The position numbers and the translations under genes were made by a program. A DNA stretch of 60,000 bases from Cryptomeria japonica. Its lineage: Eukaryota; Streptophyta; Pinopsida; Cupressales; Cupressaceae. Each line of letters opens with the position of its first letter. Within the stretch, counting starts at the first letter, position 1. Positions 1 to 11,004 of this stretch are shown here, piece by piece. Under the pieces are notes generated by a model, which had not been told where the DNA came from, did not search any database, and worked only from the letters and a program-made list of their open reading frames with translations. The stretch spans positions 247,073,502 through 247,133,501 of the forward strand of contig NC_081409.1 in NCBI RefSeq assembly GCF_030272615.1. Reading direction: 5' to 3'.

Positions 1-428
1 ATGTCATCAGTACCTAACATTTCCATACAATGGGCAGGAAATTACAATCTCAATAGACACAAATCCATTGCAGTGCTATAGTAATCTAAAACCAGCTCAA
101 GAGGTCATTGTTCCACATAACAGAGAGGTAGCATCTTCAAGCACACAATCTAAGGAACAATCATTTGCATCAATTTTTTCAAGCATGGAAAAACAAATGC
201 AGCTAAGAGATCAACGGAATGGAGAATATTTTCTATTGAAATTGAAAGGGATGAAGAAGATGTAGGTGTCGATATAGTTTACACGTATGCAGGACAAACG
301 TTAGGAACTAGCCCACTTGAATCAGAATCACATTCGGTTGACTTGGAATTAATCAAGGATGATCGAGAGATACTTGCAAGAGGTCATTCTAATGAGAGTA
401 TCGTTCTAGACATGGAAATACATATTGA
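1..428 (+). pseudogene. Gypsy-A pol fragment upstream of the copia-A insertion (protease-RT linker region)
   Basis: A coding-like stretch in two frames. Codons run from about 68 to a stop at 263-265, and a second frame then stays open to the insertion at 429. The text is acidic and rich in Ser and Glu, with no catalytic motif. Its position just upstream of the 'EDPLPLI' stretch (which gypsy-B also has before its RT, as 'EDSPLPLI') suggests the poorly conserved linker between protease and reverse transcriptase. At least one frameshift near 264 makes it non-functional. The assignment rests on continuity with 22,513 onward, not on its own similarity. Confidence 0.5.
424..428. repeat. Target-site duplication of copia-A, left copy
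   Basis: ATTGA directly abuts the TG end of the left LTR. The same five bases abut the other end of the element at 22,508-22,512. Five-bp duplications are usual for plant LTR retrotransposons. Confidence 0.85.
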
Positions 429-1930
429 TGATAGTTCTGATACTTAATATAAGTATAGATCTAATAAGCAACAAGATGAGAGGTGGGGGGGGTGAATCAT
501 ACAAACTTAATCATCCATAAAAACATCAGATTCAACCTCGATAACATATATATTAGTCATATAACCAAAACTATCAAACATGCAAACTCAAAAGCATATG
601 AACAATATAAACCTCATAACACCAGATTTAACGTGGAAACCCAAATAGGGAAAAACCACTATGGGATTTCAAACCCACTAAGAAATATACTCTTCTAGAG
701 TATGCTCGGTTAAAAGTAAATCCTGTTAAAGATTACAAACACATTGCTAGATGTGACCCGGTTAAGGGATTTCCCTCAGATCTGTTAGGATCTTCACTTT
801 GTTAGAAGTGACCTTGTCAAAGGATTTGAAACACTCAATCAAAATGTCACCTTGTTAGAGGATTTACATATAAGACTATTAAGTCCACTCAGTTAAGAGA
901 TTTCCTGTCACTTTCACAAAATAACAGTAATACAATCTATCTGCAACTTCACATCTAAAATGCTAAAGCAGATTCCTAGTTGTTCAATACAATCTAGACA
1001 TAGAACTAATCTTGTCTATCTACTGGGCATCAATACTCTGTTATTCTAACAGGTCTTCAAGCTTCTATGCTCAGTTATCACTATGTAGCATCCCTATGCA
1101 TACACTTGCCTACATACATTGTTTATCAATAGTTTCCTATTTATAAACAATCTTCTAACCACTTAATCTCCTTGATCACATTTCCCATGATCAATCATAG
1201 CCATTAGATCTTCAATCTTGTCTAGGTTCATTGTATCTTTCGATCTGAAAATGTTTTACCCCGCCTTGGAACTTGCACATTCACCTTGGAACTTATGTTA
1301 GGGTAATGCGGTTCAATTTGAGCTGTAGATCTTCTTGCCAACTTTCCATTGCCTTAGATTTGCTTAACAAACTTCTTCCACAGCTTGCCAATCATTGATC
1401 CACTCCACCTCATTAGCTTCTTTCATTAAATATCACATGTAAACATTTAATGCATTCTGTTATAGCTTGGTTACAACTCGGTGAATACTAAACTTCACTC
1501 GGTAGACATTTTGTCTTCATTAGCCGACTGTGATAACCTTAGGGTTTACCGACTAGGTCCCTTAGGGTTTACCAACTAGGTTCTTTGCTTGATAACATAG
1601 TATAGTATTAACCTTTACATTTTACAACATATGTATGATGTTAAAACAATCTAAAACATCAATATCTCATCATTGTCTAACTCGGTAGTAGTTGCCCATT
1701 GAATATCTTATCTCCTTATTCATCATATTCTTTCTTGTGTCTTTACCGACTTCTTTATAATCTTCATATCATACTTCTCAAGATATGGCAACATCATATT
1801 GAATTAGAAAATCAATTTCTTGACATCAATGACAAAATAATAATATCAAGATAGTAAAACATCTTTAATTAGTTATGTCCATAATCATCAACAACCTTCT
1901 CAATATCCTTATAATGTAATATTGCCAACA
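429..1930 (-). repeat. Copia-A 3' LTR
   Basis: About 1.5 kb. Read on the - strand it starts TGTTGGCAATATTACATT and ends in ...CTATCA. It matches 21,024-22,507 along its length with scattered substitutions. A polypurine tract sits directly beside it at 1931-1942, which fixes it as the 3' copy. It contains a G-run at about 482-491 that varies in length and form between the LTR copies in this window. Confidence 0.92.
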
Positions 1931-2172
1931 ATCTCCCCCTTTGGCATTGATGGCAAAACCAATTGATTTGACCTTTAAAAGATTCGGATTGCTGTGATTC
2001 TGAAATGCTTGAAATACTCTCCCCCATATATTAGACTTCTCTTCTGTTTCAGTCTTTATTTGAATCTATAGTCTTCTCTCAGTCTTCTCCCATATATTCT
2101 TAGTCTTCTCCCCCTTTGGTAGGTCTTCTCCCCCTTAGGTCTTCTCTCCCTTAGGTAGGTCTTCTCCCCCTT
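1931..2172 (-). promoter_or_regulatory. Copia-A polypurine tract and upstream reiterated PPT-like repeats
   Basis: The tract that primes plus-strand DNA is AAAGGGGGAGAT on the - strand (1931-1942), touching the LTR. Upstream in the element's sense, the GGGGGAGAAGAC-type motif recurs at about 2103-2116, 2123-2137, 2139-2152 and 2159-2172, with shorter forms near 2026 and 2087. The first is the functional candidate. The others look like tandem copies of the same purine block. Confidence 0.75.
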
Positions 2173-2428
2173 TAACAACAATGCCAAAAAGAAAAAGAAC
2201 TAAAATATAATTTCTTTCTGTAAGAAGTTATTGCTTGTTGTTGTGTATCAACTGAGTTTTGATCAGAGCATTTTTCTTCAATTCCTGATCTCTATATCAT
2301 TCTCTGTATTATTCCAGTATTAATTCTAGTACACTTTCAAAAAAACATTCTAAAGTGTATCACTCCAGCATCAACTCCCCAAAATATATTCAATAGAGTC
2401 ATCGAAGTAATGCTTTCACCGAACTTGG
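1943..2428. other. Copia-A 3' untranslated region
   Basis: Apart from the PPT-like repeats, this stretch between the RNase H stop and the 3' LTR is AT-rich noncoding DNA with no other feature I can support. Confidence 0.6.
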
Positions 2429-3253
2429 TCAGTGAGTAAAAGATAGGGGTAGGACCCCTAACTTACTTCTGAGATATTCAAAAGTGTCCTTTGGTAGTGG
2501 CTTGGTGAAGATATTAGCTATTTTCTCCTTTGTGTTAACATATTCCAACACCACTTTCTTCTCTTGAGCTTCTTCTCTAAGATAATGATATTTGATAGAT
2601 ATGTGCTTTGTCTTAGAGTGCATAACAGGGTTCTTTGAAATATTTATGGCATTAGTATTGTCACAGAATATAGTTACTGGCTCAGTAACCTTCTCATTTA
2701 TACCTTCCAACAGTTGTTTGATCCATGCAATGTTGGTACAATTCAGTGCTGCTGCAACATATTCAACTTCGGCTATTGATTGAGAAACACATCCTTGTTT
2801 CTTGCTAAGCCAACTCACTAGTCTTTCTCCTAAGAAGAAAGCTCCTCCACTTGTGCTTTTTTTGTCATCAATGTTGCCTGCCCAATCAACATCAGTATAA
2901 ACTTTTAAATCAAAATCATTTCCTTTCTGATATACTAAGCCATAATCTTCAGTGCCTTTTAAGTATCTGAAAATTCTTTTGATTGTCGTCATGTGTATTT
3001 CCTTAGGATCTGCAGAGAATCTTGCAACAATACCTACTGCATGTGCTATATCTAGCCTACTGTGAACAACATATTGTAGTTTTCCAATCATGGATCGGTA
3101 GAGTGTCTCATCAATAGATGCAGATTCATCATTCTTTGATAGTTTACAGTTGGTAGTCATAGGAGTACTTACTGGTTTTGAATCCTCCATTCCAAATTTC
3201 TTCAAGATTTCCTTTATGTACTTGGATTGAGTAATGAAAATCTCATTTTTCAT
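2429..3253 (-). pseudogene. Copia-A polyprotein, RT C-terminus and RNase H
   Basis: The last 274 codons of the pol reading frame. The N-terminal part continues the RT from the next segment ('SKYIKEILKKFGM', 'TPM' thumb region, 'YRSMIGKLQYVVHSRLDI'). The RNase H domain follows, with D in 'VYTDVDWAG', E in 'IAEVEYVAA' and D in 'IFCDNTNAI', and then the conserved copia C-terminus 'IANIFTKPLPK'. The role is to remove RNA from the RNA-DNA hybrid during reverse transcription. The catalytic acidic residues appear to be kept. It is separated from the upstream RT by an in-frame TAA near 3300, so it is broken by very few changes. Confidence 0.88.
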
Positions 3254-3298
3254 TTGCAGTATCTGTAAGCCTATAAAATACTTTATCTCACCGATTAA

Positions 3299-4582
3299 TT
3301 ACATCTCAAATTCTTTGCTCATTTCATTTTTAAAGTTCTTGCATAAAGAGTCATTTCCACAAAATATAATATCATCAACAAATATGGCTGAGATTAGTAT
3401 TCCATTTTCATCATTCTTCATGTACATGTTGTTGTTCTCACTTGTCCTTATAAAACAAATCTTAATCAAATAAGAGTGCAATCTTTCATACCATGCTCTA
3501 GGTGCTTGTTTCAGACCATATAAATCTTTGTTCAATTTACATACCTGATCTTTATTATTGTCTTCAACAAATCCTTCAGGTTCTTCAATGAAAAATTCTT
3601 CTTCTAATATTCCATTCAGAAATGCAGATTTGACATCCATTTGATATACCTTGAAGTTCTTGAAAGCAGCATATGCCAACAATGTTCTTACTCCTTCAAG
3701 TCTAGCAACAGGTGCAAAAGTCTCACCATAATCAATTCCTTCTTCTTGGGCATAACCTTTGCAAACTAATCTTGCTTTGTTCTGAATGACCTCACCTTTT
3801 TCATTTAGCTTGTTTTTGAAGATCCACTTTGTACCGATTACATTTTTGTCCTTTGGTCTTGGGACCAGTGTCCATGTGTCATTCTTCTTGATTTGATCAA
3901 TCTCTTTTATCATAGCATTTATCCAATCTTCACTGTTAAATGCCTCTTTTACTATTCTCGGTTCAAATTCAGATATCAAACATGTGTTCTGTCTCAGTTT
4001 GTTCCTTGTCATCATTGGATCATCCTTATCTCCTATAATCTGACTTGGTGCATGGTGCCTTTTGACATACTTAGCTAATACAGGCTCGGTAGGCTTTGTA
4101 TGATCTTCTTCATCACTCAGTAACTGGATATTTTCTTCATTTTCTTCAATAGTTATCTCGGTAGGACTTCTCGGTTGCACATAGACATATTCAGCATAGT
4201 CTTCCAGTTCTTTGGAATTTCCTTCATCATTTCTTTTTGCAAATTCATCAATTTTCACATTTGCACTTTCTACTATTTTGTTAGATGATTTGATTAGACA
4301 TTTAAATGCTTTGCTTCTAGAAGAATATCCTAGAAATGTTTCTTCTTCACTTTTCTGATCAAACTTGCCATTTCTATCATCTTTATGAACATAGCATTTA
4401 CTTCCAAAGATCTTAAAATAGCTTACATTAGGTTTCTTGCCATACAATATTTCATAAGGTGTCTTCAAAGTACCTTTCTTCAATTGAACTTGGTTCAAGG
4501 TGTAAATAGTTGTGCTTAATGCTTCTCTCCAAAATGTTTGTGGAACCTTCTTCTCAATCATCAATGTTCTAGCACAATCCAC
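3299..4582 (-). pseudogene. Copia-A polyprotein, integrase C-terminus and reverse transcriptase
   Basis: A 427-codon stretch. Residues of about 1-90 are the integrase C-terminal part, including the copia hallmark '[21 protein letters not shown]' and the '[11 protein letters not shown]' motif. A variable linker follows. From about residue 205 it is the Ty1/copia RT, with '[12 protein letters not shown]', '[14 protein letters not shown]', '[16 protein letters not shown]', '[13 protein letters not shown]' (first catalytic Asp) and 'FVDDIIF' (the YVDD box as FVDD). The upstream end is bounded by two consecutive TAG codons and the downstream end by TAA. RT motifs are intact within the segment. Confidence 0.9.
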
Positions 4583-4618
4583 AATAGATCTATTTCTTCT
4601 TTCAGCTATTCCATTCTA

Positions 4619-4909
4619 CTATGGAGTTCTCGGTGTAGAGACTTGTCTTTTAAAACCATGATTATTGTAAAATAGGTTGAACTCATCAAATGTAAACTCT
4701 CCTCCTCTATCTGATCTAAGACATTTCAGTTGTCTTCCTGTTTCATTTTCAACTCTTGCCTTGTGCCATTTAAACATTTGAAAAGCTTCTGATTTTTCTT
4801 TTAAAAACAATACTGACATCATCCTTGAATAATCATCCACAAATAATATGAAATACTTATCACCATAATAGCTTTGAACTTTCATAGGACCACAAAGATC
4901 AGTGTGCAC
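4619..4909 (-). pseudogene. Copia-A polyprotein, integrase catalytic core
   Basis: This 96-codon segment holds the integrase core: 'HTDLCGPM' (first catalytic Asp), 'FVDDYSRMM' and 'LRSDRGGEF' (second Asp). It stops at 4619 exactly at the usual 'TPQQNG' motif, where two consecutive TAG codons stand in place of the two Gln codons. The catalytic Glu lies just beyond. The upstream break is a TAA near 4935. Comparison with the same domain in copia-C (57,470-57,660) shows what that copy has lost. Confidence 0.88.
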
Positions 4910-4933
4910 AAGATCTAAAATTCTCTTAAAAGT

Positions 4934-6613
4934 TTAGGACTTACTTGTAAAGCTAGATCTTGTCATCTTACCCATCTGGCATCCTCGACACATAGCATTC
5001 ACAGGTTTTTCAAGACTCAGTAGACCTCTTACTCGGTGCTTCTTACTTATTTTGATTAGATTATCAAAGTTAACATGACAAAACGTTTTATGCCATAACC
5101 AGGTATTATCAATCTTTGCATGCAAACACTTATTGTGAGTTGAGTCAAGGTGAAATGCATTACCTTTTGTTTGTGTCTCGGTAGCAGCTAAATTTCCATT
5201 CTTGTCATGAACTTTGACAATTCCTTTCTGAAATTCTATTTGGTAACCTATGTTGTTTAGCTGTGCTACACTCAACAAATTATATTTCAAACCTTCAACC
5301 CAATAAACATCATTGCATGTTGCATTATCAAGAAGTGTTATGGATCCTTTACCTCTTACCAGACATGGTGCATCATTACCAAATCTAACATAGCCTCCAT
5401 CATAATCTTCTAACATAACAAACTTGTGTTTACCTCCTATCATATGATGTGAGCATCCACTATCTATAATCCAAGAATCATTAGTGTTTATGTGAGATAT
5501 TAGGGCTTTTTCTTCATACCTTTCTTCATTTGATCCATCCTTGATAGCCACATAAACAACTTCCTCTGTATCAGTTTCATTTGATTTATCGTCGTCAGAT
5601 TCCTCATCAGCAATTAAGTATGTCTTTCTATCTCTTCTTCTGAAGTCTTGGTGTCCTCTGTAATGGTTATCTTTCTGTCTGTCATCTCGGTCATCTCTCT
5701 TTTCAGTAAAATCTTTGTCAGGACAGTTAGAAGCCATATGTCCAATCTTATCACAATTGAAACATTTCAAAGGTAGTTTTCCTTTATACTTACCATTGCC
5801 TCTCGGTAACCTTTTGGCCAATAGTGCTTCAAACTCTTCTTGCTTTCTGATTTCTTCATACAGTTTGTGTACCTCCTCCATGTTCTTACGAAATCTTTCA
5901 CTTGCTCCACTGTGATCTCCTTCAGAGTACTTATACTTTCTTTCATTGTAATCATTAGATTCATTCAGATGAAAAGAACTAAATGCAGATTCAACTTTAT
6001 TTACTGATGACTCACTATTATCAAAATTACTTAACTCAAACGCATGTAGCCTACCAATAGTACCATCCAAGGAAACTGGCATATTAGGTACAGACCTCAA
6101 TTCATTGATTGCAGAGACTCGGATTGCATAGGAAGGTAGAAGGGTTCTTAACAACTTACTTGTTACATCCTTTTCTTCAATAGTTCCTCCTGCTCCTTTG
6201 ATTTGATTTACAATCTCCTTTAGTCTTGTACTGTACTGGGTTATGTTCTCACCTTCATTCATCTTCATAGATTCAAGTTGTCCTCTTAAACTGTCAACTT
6301 TTTCTCTTTGAACATGTTCATCTCCTCCATATACAGATATGAGCTTAGTCCACATTGCCTTTGCATCATTGCAGTCTTCTAGATCATTAAACTCAGAATC
6401 AGTCAATGTAGATGTTATTTCAATCATTGCTTGAATATGTTCTTGCTTCGCCTTTATCTCTTCCATAGTCAATGGATAGGTGCTTGGTGCAACAAAATCA
6501 TTCTCCAGATAGTATATAGCATATTCTCCAACTACTGATAGATGTAGCTTCATCCTTTTTTGCCATGTAGAGAAACTTGACTTATTCAGCTTAGGTGCAT
6601 CCCTCTTATACAT
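4934..6613 (-). pseudogene. Copia-A polyprotein, gag, protease and integrase zinc finger
   Basis: A 559-codon open stretch from the start ATG at 6611-6613. It holds the gag capsid region (UBN2-like, with 'WTKLISVYGGDEHVQ' at about residue 90), a CCHC zinc knuckle 'CFNCDKIGHMASNC' at about 284, an acidic linker, the aspartic protease with 'WIIDSGCSHHM' at about 383, and the integrase HHCC zinc finger at about 505-550 ('WHKTFCH' ... 'CRGCQMGKM'). The start lies about 50 bp inside the primer site, as expected for a copia leader. It is broken only by a TAA at its 3' end, and the gag start is present a second time at 20,549-20,959. Confidence 0.9.
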
Positions 6614-6663
6614 CTTTGGATCTTTAACTCAAGTGCCTTTAAACTTTCCTTTCAGAGTCCAAA

Positions 6664-6675
6664 GCTCTGATACCA
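6664..6675 (-). promoter_or_regulatory. Copia-A primer binding site
   Basis: TGGTATCAGAGC on the - strand, complementary to the 3' end of plant initiator-type tRNA-Met. It lies directly inside the LTR end at 6678. This fixes the element's direction and 5' LTR. Confidence 0.9.
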
Positions 6676-6677
6676 AT

Positions 6678-6761
6678 TGATAGTTCTGATACTTAATATA
6701 AGTACAGATCCAATAGCCAACAAGATGAGAGGGGGGAGGGGGTGAATCATACAAACTTAAT
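6678..6761 (-). repeat. Copia-A 5' LTR stub cut by the LARD insertion
   Basis: The 84 bp match the start of the LTRs at 429 and 21,024 up to '...AACTTAAT', after which LARD sequence begins at 6762. The uninterrupted version of the same site is present at 21,101-21,106. Confidence 0.85.
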
Positions 6762-9700
6762 TGGAGTACCCCTGCCCTAATCAATTTCTAATCTCGGTTT
6801 AATCTTGGTCAGTTTATCTTAATATAATGTTATAGTCAGATGTTTGATTTAATGCATAGCTGTTGATGTGGTTTTCGCACTAGTTGTATGCAAGTTGTTT
6901 AGTGTTCCTATTTCATGGTATTAATATCGGGCTAATGCTTTCATTAAGTTTATATATGTATGCATGTATGACTCTTGGTTGCAGGAGATTTCAGGTACAA
7001 CGCCGCATGAGTGCGAGGTTCGTCTTCACCTGGATTTGCAGGTTTGAGTGTACCTCTTTAATCCTTAGAGTTGGATTAGGTGGTCGTAAGACCCTAGTTG
7101 ACCATAGTCATGCTCAAGTGAGCATCGTCAGTTGTCGTCGGTATCCCCTTTTTGTTGGGTTTGCAAGTCGTCTGTCTGGTTGACTTTCTTGGTTTGCGTG
7201 CTTGGTGTGTATGGTTAAATTGATTAATTAGTCCTTAGTATTCAATTTGATTAAATATGTATTTGTACATTAAAGATTAATGGACTAAATTAATCGAGAT
7301 TTCTTTACGTGAATTATCGTTGATTTGAATTGCTCGATTTAAATTGGGAGCAAGTTCAATTAAATAGTTAATTTTAATATTAAATTTGTTATGTTTATGT
7401 TGTTGAAAAAGAAAGATTTAAATTTAATTGCAATAGAATTAATTTAATCTTTTGGCATTTTTGAAATAGAAAGGTTAAATTTCAGTTGAGTGAAAAAATC
7501 AATTTTGAATTGAAAACAATTTAATTTGTTGATATAGTTGGAAAATAGTAATTTTTAGGAATTATTTTTAAATAAAAATTTAAATTCCAAAAAAATGAAA
7601 TTTTGGTCAACTCTTCCTTATAACCTAGACTTTTGGAAAATTTTGGAGGATGGATATTTTTGGAAAAATGTTTTGTTGGAAAAATATTTTTGGGATGAAA
7701 TTTGGGGGTTTTGGAAGGAGAAGGATTTCTTGAGCTGCAGGTTGGGGCTCTTCATCAGATCCTTTCTAGGAATGCTTACTGAGGTAGGAATTCTGGTTAT
7801 CAGTTAGTTATTGTTTAAATTAAAAAAAAAAAAAAAAGGCATTGGATGTTCTTCATGCTATTTGGTTTTAATTTCTCCATTGATTGCCTCAAGGTTATGA
7901 ATCATTGTGGAATTAGTTGGTATTGGTTTATTGTTTGCATCCTTGCATGGAAAATGAGCTTTCTTATGCCCAAAAGAATTATCCTTTCAATTTTGAAAAC
8001 CTCTCATATTCTGGAAATTTTTGTGTTGTTTTAAAAATAAAAGAAAAATTAAGTTCCATATGAATACCTTCAATTTCAACTTCATGCTTTAAATCAGAGA
8101 TATCTGTTTGTGGTTGAATATATGGAAGTTAATAGATCTTATTTGGCAAATATGCTATTGGTTTAAGAGAATCTGGGTTTTCTTTGGAATTGCAATGGAG
8201 AATAAATAAAAATTTAATTATTTTAGTCTCTGCTGAGACTAGTTGGAACTGTTGTTTTTTTTTTAACAGTGATCTTTTTAAAATTTAAAAAAAAAAAAAT
8301 TAAATAATTGTTAATTTTTTTGGGGAAACCCCAAGAGGGAGCTGCCTATCCCATTGGGATAGCAGCGCACCCCAAGGGGTGCTGCGTGCTTCCCTTTGGG
8401 AACAGCAGTGCTCCCTTTGGGGATGCTGCATGCTCCCTTGGGAAGCAGCGCTTCCCCTTTGGGGCTACATGAGCTCCCATGGGGACCACATGGGGTCCAC
8501 GTGGAAATCCCCCCCCTTTTTAATTTGTATTTTTTATTATTATTATTTTTTAGTTAAAAAAAAATAAATTAATAAATAAATTTATTAGTTTTAAAAGTTT
8601 TTATTTTATAAAGTGTTTAATTAATTATTAATTAATATTAATATATATTTATCAATGGGAATAAATGTATATATGTTGATTAATACTTAATTGGATTATT
8701 ATGCAATATTAAATATTAATTGTGTATATTTTATTAACCGTAGGGTTATAAATATTTATGAATTAATATTTAATCCTTTTGGACCTATAATATTAGGGGA
8801 GCATCTTTTGAAAAAGATGAAATATTGTTTATATTGGAAATTTTTTTGAGATAAAACATACTTTATTCAAGAATATATATTGTTTGAAGATTTTAATGAT
8901 ATAGGTCATCTGGAAATGTTAGCAATGAATATTTAACCCTTGGACATTATGAATTTAAACGACGTGCTTTTGGAAATTTAATTAAGTATCATTTGGGAAA
9001 ATTGTTTAGTTACTGATATTCTCATTTAGTAAAATGAATGGTTAATTTATATTTTTCCTCTGTTTGAGAAATAGAAAATGGTACTATTGCAAATTGTGAT
9101 ATTTTATTCACCTTGCAATGATGATTTCCTGCTAGTGTATTTTTGGAAACATAGATCATGTAGAAAACTTGATCGACTTTTAATGTTTAGATCAATTCAG
9201 AAAAGATTGGATCTGCTGAATATTACCTATGCGAGTTTAATTTCTGTATTTACTTTTGCTTATGTAATGGCAAGTCGTGCTTTGTTTGATAGGTCCCTGT
9301 TGTATGGATTGATTTGGGGTACCTGTTTCAGTCCTCGGTTCCGAGTTGACTATTGTTTTGTGGTGGTGTCGTATTGAGTCATATCCTCTATGTGGGTGTC
9401 GAATGATGATTCGTGGTTGACCTTAGTCGGTTAGGTCTCTAGTTAGAGTACCGTCTGTTAGTGCACCTCGTATGAAGTCATGTTTGACCAAATGGTGGAT
9501 TTCTCCATTTTGAACTCCGTTCATCTGACCATGTCTATTCCTTGGTTTTTGAGTTCGTCTGAGTATAGTCTAGTGTCGTATGGGAAAGTGGCTTTCAATT
9601 GGGGGTCGCGCCCAAAGTGGCTACTGGGTAACCCATTGAAAGTGAGTCTAATAAATGATAACCTAACAGTAGATTAGGATGTAATATCTAAGTAAGATAA

Positions 9701-10990
9701 ATGTGCCCCACACATGGGACGAGTGCTAACATAGACCCGACATGCTGTGAGAAGGCCTGAAATGGCAATCCATCATCCTTGTTTTCACGAGAGGATGTGT
9801 GGGTCCACATGGGGCTTGGATGGGCCGGAGGCTCGGATTAGGTTGCTAGGGTAACCCAGTGTATGGGGTCGGGACCTATGAAGACTTGCCATGGTAACCA
9901 TACCAGGTTGTGTGATGACACTTGTCCCTACGTTCGCTAGTGTGTTGTCATTTTGTCCTGTTAGGAGCACTTTTGTGGGTCGCCCTATTGTCTTTACCCT
10001 TGTGAGTACCTAGGTTCATGTTAGACCTTAGGTGGTGATGACTCAATTTTGGGGATGCTCTCTTGGACCTTTGTATTAGCTTTGCTTGTGTCCAGCTGGA
10101 TCCTTTTCTTTTGAGGGATCGTTTATGTATTAATTGACCGATGCGGTCGCTTGTATATTGTTTATGTTTCGCCTTGATGACCGGATTGTAATGGTGTAAC
10201 CTTTTGTATTCTTAACTTTATTAATTTTCAGAGGGGTCTTGCAGTTGAGCAGACCCGGAGACGTAGCCCTTAGGGGTGAACTCCGAGATCATTATGGTGT
10301 TATGTGATGTTATTCTCTTATGTTTCCCTTATTCAACTTTATCATGTATGAATAGCTTATGTTAGAATGTATAAGTGGATAAGATGGAATTAAATTTAAA
10401 TGTTTATATGCAGTTCTTTCTTGAATGCCATTTTGATCGAATGCATAAGTGGTTTAGATGAGATTTATCATAGATGCATGTATGCAATCGTCTTTTAAAA
10501 TGCAATAAATTGGAATATGAAAGAATGTAACTTAGAGTAATGGAATATATTCAGTTGTTGTTAAGGAAATTAAGTATGCTTGAAAAGATCTCATATGTTT
10601 ATGATGAAATTCTAGTGTGTTAGAATATTAGATGTATGGCTTGTATTTTAATGAAAAGCTTGAATGAAGATTATGAATAGATCTTAATGGATGAATCTTT
10701 GCTTGTGATTTATATTTCCATCTTTTGAAAGTAATTATCCTTGTTTAAGAATTATCTCGTTATTAAGATAATCAACTTATTGGATTAATTGTGTGAGTTA
10801 AGTGAATTGTGAAATTTAAGTAATCTCATTGGGAAACTCTTTAGGTGTTAGTTGATGTCTTCCGCTATGTAATCTGAATCTTTGATATCTTGTTGTATCT
10901 TAGTGTGGTGTAACTTTTAAAAAAAAAATTATTGCAGTCTATTCTTGTGTTTTGGCTTATCCCTTCGGGGTTTCCTAGCGGGGCATTACA
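6762..10990 (+). repeat. LARD left LTR
   Basis: A 4.2-kb direct repeat of 14,698-18,920. It starts TGGAGTACCCC, where the partner has TGTAGTACCCC. Most of it is AT-rich with A/T runs. An unusual GC-rich block of short palindromes lies at 8321-8505. Several open frames under 100 codons are shared with the other LTR but show no known protein similarity and are not supported as genes. Confidence 0.88.
8321..8505. repeat. Array of short palindromes (hairpin cluster) in LARD left LTR
   Basis: About eight consecutive inverted repeats of 11-26 bp, of the form xCCC(C)-AT/TT-GGGGx, many framed by GCTGC/GCAGC. Examples are TATCCCATTGGGATA, CACCCCAAGGGGTG and GCTCCCTTGGGAAGC. The block is GC-rich between poly-A/T flanks and is repeated at 16,254-16,441. 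Confidence 0.85.
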
Positions 10991-10992
10991 TT

Positions 10993-11004
10993 TGGTATGA
11001 GAGC
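10993..11004 (+). promoter_or_regulatory. LARD primer binding site, first copy (one mismatch)
   Basis: TGGTATGAGAGC directly after the LTR end. It equals the tRNA-Met primer site except for one C-to-G change. The copy after the second LTR is exact. Confidence 0.85.

Noticed and set aside
6884-7183. 99-codon open frame, repeated almost unchanged at 14,820-15,119, and other paired short frames in the LARD LTRs
   Set aside because: They are conserved only because the LTRs are recent duplicates. No domain, and the composition is that of surrounding DNA.
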